From Burkholderiales bacterium (lineage in GTDB: Bacteria > Pseudomonadota > Gammaproteobacteria > Burkholderiales > SG8-41), in NCBI GenBank assembly GCA_019746155.1, contig JAIESJ010000240.1, forward strand, positions 1-6,159: DNA of 6,159 nt, given 5' to 3'. A model generated the notes under the pieces. The model had not been told where the DNA came from. It did not search any database and saw only the letters and a program-made list of their open reading frames with translations. This document shows, in pieces, positions 1 to 4,213 of the stretch (positions within the stretch are counted from its first letter, which is position 1; each line of letters opens with the position of its first letter). The translations under genes and the position numbers were made by a program.

Positions 1-669
1 ATCGTTCTTGACGACGCCGATTTCGCGAAAGCCATCAGGAGCACGGTCAATTCGTGTTTCCTCAATTCGGGGCAGACCTGCACGGCACAGACGCGGCTGC
101 TGGTGCCGGAATCGCGTTACGAGGAAGCGGCCGGGTTTGCGGTGGAGACGGCGATGAGCTTCAACGTCGGCGACCCGTTCGATGAAAAAACCCGGCTGGG
201 ACCGCTCATTTCAGAAGCGCAACGCGAGCGCGTCAGGACCTACATCAGGAAAGGCGTGCAGGAGGGGGCTCAATTGCTGCTCGGCGGCCCGGATCAACCA
301 GCGGGTGTAAGCAAAGGCTATTTCGTCGCACCCACCGTGTTCGGGCGCGTCGATCCTAAAATGACCATCGCACAGGAAGAAATCTTCGGCCCGGTACTGT
401 CCATCATCACCTACAAGGACGAAGAGGACGCGGTGCGCATCGCCAACGGCACCATCTACGGCCTGGCGGGCGCGGTGTGGTCAAAGGACGAGGAGCGCGC
501 CAGGCGCATCGCGCGCCGCATCCGCGCCGGGCGTGTGGAAGTGAACGGCGGCGGATTCAATATCCAGGCGCCGTTCGGCGGCTACAAGCAATCCGGCCAC
601 GGGCGCGAGTTCGGGCGCTTCGGCCTGGAAGAATTCCTCGAAGTGAAGACGCTTCAGCTCGCCCAATGA
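1..669 (+). CDS. Aldehyde dehydrogenase family protein, C-terminal part (5' end outside window)
   Basis: NAD(P)+-dependent oxidation of an aldehyde to a carboxylic acid is the expected reaction; the substrate cannot be told. The reading frame is open from base 1, so the gene starts upstream and about 222 C-terminal residues are visible. Seen directly: the catalytic-cysteine motif GQTC with Cys codon 79-81; the EEIFGPVL motif (codons from 376), whose second Glu (379-381) corresponds to the cofactor-binding Glu399 of ALDH2; and the C-terminal oligomerisation signature VNGGGFNIQAPFGGYKQSG followed by GREFGRFGLEEFLEVK. The motifs are intact and in the usual order, so this part looks functional. 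A GTG at 103 is only an internal codon, because conserved ALDH sequence including the catalytic Cys lies upstream of it. The stop TGA (667-669) overlaps the ATG of the next small ORF. Family assignment is sure; the specific enzyme name is not. Confidence 0.96.
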   Translation: MVLDDADFAKAIRSTVNSCFLNSGQTCTAQTRLLVPESRYEEAAGFAVETAMSFNVGDPFDEKTRLGPLISEAQRERVRTYIRKGVQEGAQLLLGGPDQPAGVSKGYFVAPTVFGRVDPKMTIAQEEIFGPVLSIITYKDEEDAVRIANGTIYGLAGAVWSKDEERARRIARRIRAGRVEVNGGGFNIQAPFGGYKQSGHGREFGRFGLEEFLEVKTLQLAQ

Positions 670-809
670 ACAAGCGGCGGCTCGCGCAGGGCGAAATTTC
701 AGTGGGCAGCGTTCTGCCGTGGAATGTGTACGACAAAGGCGGACGGCTGCTGCTGGCCAAAGGGCATGTCGTCGTCAGCATATGGGGCAAGGAAGGAGCA
801 GTCAGCTGA
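666..809 (+). pseudogene. Truncated N-terminal fragment resembling a PilZ/HD-GYP-associated signalling protein
   Basis: A 47-codon ORF starts at ATG 666, overlapping the aldehyde dehydrogenase stop as ATGA, which suggests translational coupling; no separate ribosome binding site is visible. Residues 17-36 contain LPWNVYD followed by GGRLLLAKGHVV. From memory this matches the short N-terminal segment that precedes PilZ or HD-GYP (cyclic-di-GMP related) domains in many betaproteobacterial proteins. Those proteins are normally much longer. Here similarity ends about residue 38, then comes an unremarkable tail (IWGKEGAVS) and a TGA at 807-809. Neither other forward frame after 780 restores a recognisable domain, so a simple single-base frameshift does not obviously rescue the gene; deletion of the rest is more likely. 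It could instead be a small real protein or a chance ORF, but the motif match and the ATGA overlap argue against chance. The domain link rests on recall, not a search. Confidence 0.5.
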
Positions 810-920
810 AGTTATCGTACAACGCCTGGCAGCCTGTCGGACTTGGCCTCCATTCACCGGAACGGGTGGTGTTAACGGATCGCCGTTGCTCGACGCTGCG
901 GCGCCAGGCTGCTTATCGAG

Positions 921-947
921 ACGTAAATGAAGGTCATTCATTTACGT
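921..947. promoter_or_regulatory. 27-bp palindrome, possible operator
   Basis: The arms ACGTAAATGAA (921-931) and TTCATTTACGT (937-947) are perfect 11-bp inverted repeats around the 5-base centre GGTCA. The arms are AT-rich compared with the surrounding DNA, and no T-tract follows, so it does not look like a rho-independent terminator. Length and symmetry fit a binding site for a dimeric regulator (TetR, GntR or similar families use such sites), and a weak -10-like TACGAT lies 8 bp downstream. The likely target would be the crotonase gene starting at 1109. No regulator gene is in the window, so this is inference from symmetry only; a stem-loop in RNA or a dispersed palindrome is also possible. 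Confidence 0.4.
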
Positions 948-990
948 AAAACTCATACGATGAAGCTTTGCGTGTCGCAACGCCGTGTGG

Positions 991-1088
991 GCCGGAACCA
1001 ACGTCGCTTGTATGGCGTTCTTTCTGCCTCGTTCTTCGGTTTTTTTCATTTCAGGAGTTTGTCGAACCCAAGTCCGACAAACTCCTGA
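991..1088 (+). repeat. Hairpin repeat, copy 1 (upstream of the crotonase gene)
   Basis: This is the first of two direct copies; the other is 1945-2040. The 3' end is a strong stem-loop: a 14-bp stem with arms TCAGGAGTTTGTCG (1051-1064) and CGACAAACTCCTGA (1075-1088) around a 10-base loop. Upstream, blocks GGCGTTCTTT (1014-1023), CGTTCTT (1030-1036) and TTTTCATT recur in copy 2 at the same spacing. By hand alignment about 61 of 75 positions agree between 1014-1088 and 1965-2040, with one gap; similarity fades further upstream, where GCCGG and ACGTC are shared. The hairpin ends 4 bases before the AAGGGAG ribosome binding site of the next gene, so it would lie in that gene's leader RNA. The T-tract precedes the hairpin rather than following it, so it is not a typical terminator on either strand. 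Confidence 0.8.
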
Positions 1089-1092
1089 CAGC

Positions 1093-1099
1093 AAGGGAG
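1093..1099 (+). promoter_or_regulatory. Ribosome binding site deciding the crotonase start
   Basis: AAGGGAG lies 9 bases before ATG 1109. The frame is open upstream to about 968, but the extra 47 codons would read through the hairpin repeat and have no family similarity, so this site supports ATG 1109 as the true start. Confidence 0.75.
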
Positions 1100-1108
1100 T
1101 GCAAAAGC

Positions 1109-1888
1109 ATGAGTGATCAGGGCGCGGTTCGCTATCGGAGTGAAGGGGCGGTGGCCCACATCACCTTTGATCGTCCGGGCGCTCGTAATGCCATGACCTG
1201 GACCATGTACGAGCAGCTTGCCGCAGCCTGTGGCCGGGTGGCGGCCGACCGCGAAGTGCGGGTGGCGGTTTTCCGTGGTGCCGGCGGCAAGGCGTTCGTT
1301 GCCGGCACGGACATCGGTCAGTTCCGCGAGTTCAAGACCGCGGAAGACGGCGTGGAGTACGAACGCAAGGTCGCGGAATACCTTGCGCATGTCGAAGCGT
1401 TACGGGTGCCCACGCTCGCGGTAGTCGAAGGCTGGGCCATCGGAGGCGGCCTCGCCATCGCCACCGTGTGCGACCTGCGCATCGCAACACCGGGCTCGCG
1501 TTTCGGCGTGCCGATTGCGCGCACGCTGGGCAATTGCCTGTCAGTGGAGAGCACCGCGCTGCTGATGGCGGCATTCGGCGTCGCGCGCACCAAGAAAATG
1601 CTGATCCTCGCGGAGACGCTGAGTGCCGAGGAAGCAGTGGCGGCGGGTTTTCTGGCGGAGATCGTGCCGCCGGAAAACCTCGATGCGCGGGTGAGCGAGT
1701 TATGTGCGCGCCTGACCGCTAATGCGCCGATGACCATGCGCGTCACCAAAGAGGCCATCCGGCGCCTGCTGCATGCCGGCATGCCCGAGGGCGCGGATCT
1801 GATCCGGCAATGCTATGGCAGCCAGGATTTCCATATCGGCGTGGAATCTTTCATGGCCAAGCAGGAACCGAAATGGACGGGTTCCTGA
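1109..1888 (+). CDS. Enoyl-CoA hydratase/isomerase (crotonase) family protein, non-canonical active site
   Basis: A 259-residue cytoplasmic crotonase-fold protein of normal family length, expected to act on an acyl-CoA thioester. Visible features: the N-terminal strand VAHITFDRPGARNAM (about 15-29); the first oxyanion-hole region AFVAGTDI (62-69); and the second, GWAIGGGLAIATVCDLRIA (108-126). The C-terminal part has FHIGVESFMAKQEPKWTG, the usual helix over the CoA site. The two glutamates of mitochondrial enoyl-CoA hydratase (rat Glu144 and Glu164) align with Ala116 (in GGGLAIA) and Ile136 (in FGVPIARTLG), so ordinary hydration by the two-Glu mechanism is unlikely. Isomerase, hydrolase, decarboxylase or another CoA chemistry is possible. 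FGVPIARTLGNCLS recalls a recurring betaproteobacterial subgroup of unknown reaction. The gene stands alone between two hairpin repeats. Fold is sure; reaction is not. Confidence 0.93.
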   Translation: MSDQGAVRYRSEGAVAHITFDRPGARNAMTWTMYEQLAAACGRVAADREVRVAVFRGAGGKAFVAGTDIGQFREFKTAEDGVEYERKVAEYLAHVEALRVPTLAVVEGWAIGGGLAIATVCDLRIATPGSRFGVPIARTLGNCLSVESTALLMAAFGVARTKKMLILAETLSAEEAVAAGFLAEIVPPENLDARVSELCARLTANAPMTMRVTKEAIRRLLHAGMPEGADLIRQCYGSQDFHIGVESFMAKQEPKWTGS

Positions 1889-1944
1889 GCGCAGCAGCGG
1901 CGCGTTCGCCGGGAGAGACCGCCGCCATCACATACGAAGTGCGC

Positions 1945-2040
1945 GCCGGCACGTCCATTTGCGCGGCGTTCTTTTCACCCCGTTCTTTAGTGCTTTTCAT
2001 TTTAGGAGTTTTGCCGGGCCTAAGTCCGACAAACTCCTAA
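1945..2040 (+). repeat. Hairpin repeat, copy 2 (upstream of the yfcG-like gene)
   Basis: Same orientation and layout as the copy at 991-1088. The block GGCGTTCTTT is at 1965-1974, CGTTCTT at 1981-1987, then TTTTCATT, then the stem-loop. The outer stem pairs TTAGGAGTTT (2002-2011) with AAACTCCTAA (2031-2040); the inner stem has one bulged T and one mismatch before GG/CC pairs. The right arm and loop edge AAGTCCGACAAACTCCT (2022-2038) is identical to copy 1. Where copy 1 has a C-G pair (1052-1087) this copy has T-A (2003-2039), so both strands of the stem changed together. It ends 70 bases before the next start codon. Confidence 0.8.
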
Positions 2041-2072
2041 GGTAACAGGAAGTTTCCGTTTGTGTCATGCGG

Positions 2073-2078
2073 TATACT
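2073..2078 (+). promoter_or_regulatory. Possible -10 box for the yfcG-like gene
   Basis: TATACT fits a sigma-70 -10 hexamer and would start RNA near 2085, about 25 bases before ATG 2111. No good -35 is seen 16-18 bases upstream, where the sequence is around AAGTTTCC. A TTGACA at 2089-2094 is a perfect -35 match, but its -10 would fall inside the gene. Support is weak. Confidence 0.3.
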
Positions 2079-2110
2079 GCCCCTGCCATTGACAACGCTA
2101 TGGAGATGCG

Positions 2111-2806
2111 ATGATCGACGTTTACAGTTGGGCCACGCCGAATGGTCACAAAGTGCATATCATGCTGGAGGAAACCGGATTGCCGTATCGCGTGCATGGC
2201 ATCAATATCCGTACCGGCGACCAGTTCAGGCCGGAATTTCTGAAGATCAGCCCCAACAACCGCATTCCCGCGATCGTCGATCATGACGGGCCCAACGGCA
2301 AGCCGTTGTCGCTGTTCGAATCGGGCGCGATCCTGCTCTATCTCGCCTCGAAATCCGGAAAATTCCTGCCGCTCGATGTGCATGAGCGCTGGCATTGCCT
2401 GCAATGGCTGATGTGGCAAATGGGCGGCGTGGGGCCGATGTTCGGCCAGGCCAATCATTTCCGGCGCTATGCCAAGGAGAGGATAGCCTACGCGATCGAG
2501 CGCTATACCAATGAAGCCAACCGGCTAGTCAATGTGCTTGACAGGCGCTTGGGCGAGGCGCGCTACGTTGCCGGAGACGAGTACACGATCGCTGACATTG
2601 CCATTTTCCCGTGGATGCGCGGGGCAGAAAGCCGCGGCATCAATATGGAAGAGTATCCGCATGCGAAACGCTGGTTCGACGAGATCAATTCCCGTCCGGC
2701 GGTGCAACGCGGGGTCAAGGTGTTGGCGAATGCAAATGCCAACACGCCGATCGACGACAAGGCGCGGGATGTCATGTTCGGCAAAACGCAGTTTCAGCGC
2801 CGCTGA
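2111..2806 (+). CDS. yfcG: Nu-class glutathione transferase / disulfide-bond oxidoreductase, YfcG-like
   Basis: A 231-residue cytoplasmic protein closely resembling E. coli YfcG, a glutathione-dependent disulfide reductase. The N-terminal thioredoxin-like domain (about 1-85) contains Y-S-W-A-T-P-N-G-H-K, with Thr9 and Asn11 in the place of the YfcG residues that contact glutathione. It is followed by QFRPEFLKISPNNRIPAIVDH (38-58) with the cis-Pro, and FESGAILLYLA (69-79) with the Glu-Ser glutathione-binding pair. The helical C-terminal domain has LQWLMWQMGGVGPMFGQ (97-113) and the N-capping box TIADIAIFPW (149-158). There is no N-terminal cysteine, as expected for this class. The start ATG 2111 is supported by GGAG at 2102-2105 and by the family's usual MID(V/L)Y beginning. 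The C-terminal tail beyond about residue 205 is variable in the family. It stands apart from its neighbours, with 222 bp before it and a repeat element after it. The role is inferred from similarity: thiol/disulfide or peroxide defence. Confidence 0.93.
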   Translation: MIDVYSWATPNGHKVHIMLEETGLPYRVHGINIRTGDQFRPEFLKISPNNRIPAIVDHDGPNGKPLSLFESGAILLYLASKSGKFLPLDVHERWHCLQWLMWQMGGVGPMFGQANHFRRYAKERIAYAIERYTNEANRLVNVLDRRLGEARYVAGDEYTIADIAIFPWMRGAESRGINMEEYPHAKRWFDEINSRPAVQRGVKVLANANANTPIDDKARDVMFGKTQFQRR

Positions 2807-2820
2807 CGCGGCGGCAAAGA

Positions 2821-2883
2821 GTAATGAGTAAGGAATGAAAGGGGCGGCAAATCCGCTGCTTACCCATCACCCATCACCCATAA
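2821..2883. repeat. Small palindromic element with CCCATCA heptads
   Basis: Three tandem heptamers, CCCATCA (2863-2869), CCCATCA (2870-2876) and CCCATAA (2877-2883), follow an imperfect inverted repeat. GTAATGAGTAAG (2821-2832) pairs with CTTACCCATCAC (2859-2870) at 10 of 12 positions. An inner hairpin GCGG/CCGC (2844-2847 with 2853-2856) sits at the centre. The left side has a matching period-7 rhythm (GAGTAAT then GAGTAAG from 2819). The whole block fills the gap between the yfcG-like gene and the transporter and has the look of a dispersed intergenic repeat. If the transporter began at ATG 2835 it would have to translate this element. Confidence 0.55.
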
Positions 2884-2891
2884 CTTTCAGA

Positions 2892-4076
2892 ATGGATCAA
2901 ACCAGAAAAAACGTCGCCCTGCTGTCGGCCTGCCAGGGGCTGCTGCTCATCAACAACTCGGTGTTGATCACCATTACCGGGCTTGCGGGCTATGCGCTTG
3001 CCGCCGACAAGACGTTGGCCACGCTGCCGGCCACGATGTATTTCCTGGGGTCGGCCCTGACGACGCTGCCGGTATCGTTCATGATGAAGCGGTTTGGCCG
3101 GCGCGCGGGTTTCACCCTGGGGGCCGTATGCGCAATTCTCGGTTCGCTGCTGTGTGCCTGGGCCGTCTACACGCACAATTTCTGGCTGTTGTGCGCCGGC
3201 GGGCTGGTGCTCGGCATTTATTTCGCAGCAGGCCAGTATTACCGTTTTGCGGCGGCCGATGCGGTACCTGCGGGTTTCAAGAGCAAGGCCATCTCGCTGG
3301 TGCTGGCCGGCGGCATCGTCGGCGGCTTCATCGGGCCGGAAACCAGCAGGCTGACCAAGGACCTCGTCACAGACCACACCTATGCGGGCCCTTATCTCGC
3401 GTTGATCGTTTTTGCCCTGCTGGCCATCGTCGTGCTGCGCTGGCTCGACATTCCGCCGCTTTCCGAAGTGGAGCGCAAGGCTTCCGGCAGACCGCTTGCC
3501 GAGATCGCCAGGCAGCCCGCATTCATCGTTGCCGTGCTGTGCGGCATGGTGGGGTATGGCGTGATGAATTTTCTGATGACCGCCACACCGCTTGCCATGA
3601 TGGCTTGCCGGCACCCCTTCGGTGACGCGACCTTTGTCATCCAGTGGCACCTGGTGGGCATGTTTGCGCCGTCGTTCGTGACCGGTGCGCTGATCCAGCG
3701 TTTCGGGCTCATGAAAATCATGCTAACCGGCGTGGCGCTGAACGTCGTCTGCGTCGTCATCGCGCTCGCGGGCGTCGATGTGATGAACTTCTGGCTGGCG
3801 CTGATTCTGCTCGGGGTGGGCTGGAATTTCATGTATGTGGGCGCCACCTCCCTGCTCACCGAAAGCCATACTCCGGCCGAACGTGCCAAGGCCCAAGGGG
3901 TCAACGATGCCGCAATTTTCATCACCATGGTGGTGAGCTCGCTGTCTTCGGGTGCGCTGTTCACCCAGCAGGGCTGGCAAACGATGAACCTGGCCGTGGT
4001 GCCGTTTCTGGCTCTTGCCGCCGCCGGGATCGCATGGCTGGCCTTCCAACGCCGGCGTGCTGCCCAGGCGGCGTGA
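2892..4076 (+). CDS. Major facilitator superfamily (MFS) transporter
   Basis: An inner-membrane secondary carrier; the substrate is unknown. From ATG 2892 it has 394 residues, a normal MFS length. Twelve hydrophobic segments can be read, roughly at 7-36, 41-63, 72-93, 96-118, 132-149, 164-185, 209-237, 248-268, 273-293, 298-320, 335-358 and 362-385. Between helices 2 and 3 is MMKRFGRRAG (64-73), a form of MFS motif A (G-x-x-x-D-R-x-G-R-R/K) with the acidic residue replaced. Helix 5 has GGIVGGFIGPE (140-150), like the motif C glycine-proline pattern of antiporters. The middle loop (about 185-208) is short and charged. An earlier in-frame ATG at 2835 would add 19 residues encoded by a palindromic heptad repeat with no family look, so 2892 (MDQTRKN) is preferred, though neither start has a strong, well-spaced ribosome binding site. 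No partner gene reveals the cargo. Confidence 0.9.
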   Translation: MDQTRKNVALLSACQGLLLINNSVLITITGLAGYALAADKTLATLPATMYFLGSALTTLPVSFMMKRFGRRAGFTLGAVCAILGSLLCAWAVYTHNFWLLCAGGLVLGIYFAAGQYYRFAAADAVPAGFKSKAISLVLAGGIVGGFIGPETSRLTKDLVTDHTYAGPYLALIVFALLAIVVLRWLDIPPLSEVERKASGRPLAEIARQPAFIVAVLCGMVGYGVMNFLMTATPLAMMACRHPFGDATFVIQWHLVGMFAPSFVTGALIQRFGLMKIMLTGVALNVVCVVIALAGVDVMNFWLALILLGVGWNFMYVGATSLLTESHTPAERAKAQGVNDAAIFITMVVSSLSSGALFTQQGWQTMNLAVVPFLALAAAGIAWLAFQRRRAAQAA

Positions 4077-4113
4077 CCTGCCGCACATTGCCGCCACTGG
4101 CGCCAGATTGAGG

Positions 4114-4119
4114 TAGAAT
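4114..4119 (+). promoter_or_regulatory. Possible -10 box ahead of pckG
   Basis: TAGAAT followed by CCCGC looks like a betaproteobacterial sigma-70 -10 region. The best -35 candidate is TTGCCG at 4088-4093, but the spacer is 20 bases, longer than the ideal 17. If used, RNA would begin around 4126, just before the hairpin at 4131-4163, giving a leader of about 90 bases for pckG. Confidence 0.35.
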
Positions 4120-4130
4120 CCCGCATTCAC

Positions 4131-4172
4131 CGGCAAGGCGGCCCAGGCTGGTTCGCTTTGCCGTTGTTTTTT
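4131..4172 (+). terminator. Terminator-like hairpin between the MFS gene and pckG
   Basis: CGGCAAGGCG (4131-4140) pairs with CGCTTTGCCG (4154-4163) over 10 positions including one G-T wobble, around a 13-base loop. It is followed at once by TTGTTTTTT (4164-4172), 8 T in 9. It lies 55 bases after the MFS stop and 42 bases before the pckG start. The simplest reading is a rho-independent terminator for the transporter transcript. If the -10-like box at 4114-4119 is the pckG promoter, the same hairpin would sit at the very start of the pckG leader and could act as an attenuator. Confidence 0.6.
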
Positions 4173-4201
4173 AAAGAAAAACGCGATTACAGCGGAGTAG
4201 A

Positions 4202-4206
4202 GAGGA
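4202..4206 (+). promoter_or_regulatory. Ribosome binding site of pckG
   Basis: GAGGA within AGAGAGGA lies 7 bases before ATG 4214. Spacing and strength are good and fix the pckG start. Confidence 0.75.
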
Positions 4207-4213
4207 CGGCCCT

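Larger units (their letters stand above)
810..1108. other. Intergenic stretch of about 300 bp without a convincing gene
   Basis: No ORF here has recognisable motifs; the short ORFs on both strands look like chance frames. The stretch holds a perfect-arm palindrome at 921-947, the first copy of a hairpin repeat at 991-1088, and the ribosome binding site of the crotonase gene. The first part (810-920) may be decayed sequence from the gene whose head survives at 666-809, but I see no protein similarity to prove it. A TACGAT at 956-961 resembles a -10 box, without a good -35 at the normal distance. Confidence 0.6.

Noticed and set aside
719..949. Forward frame with GLGLHSPERVVLT, faintly like the LpxC start (GVGLHSG..V.LT)
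   Set aside because: The resemblance is only about ten residues, the rest of the frame has no LpxC features and it ends within 80 codons, so chance is more likely.
1051..1088. Hairpin of repeat copy 1 as a rho-independent terminator
   Set aside because: The T-rich run is upstream of the stem on the + strand and no T-tract follows the stem on either strand; the sequence leads straight into a ribosome binding site.
968..1108. N-terminal extension of the crotonase frame
   Set aside because: It would translate the hairpin repeat, has no family similarity, and a good ribosome binding site precedes ATG 1109.
2797..2813. GC-rich mini-hairpin over the yfcG-like stop codon
   Set aside because: Only about 6 bp of stem and no T-tract, and such stems are frequent by chance in GC-rich DNA.
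2863..2883. Tandem CCCATCA units as a CRISPR array
   Set aside because: The units are 7 bases, directly adjacent, and have no spacers.
2874..4126. Long minus-strand frames (258 and 244 codons) opposite the MFS gene
   Set aside because: Both are antisense to a clear 12-helix transporter, with shadow-type composition and no motifs.
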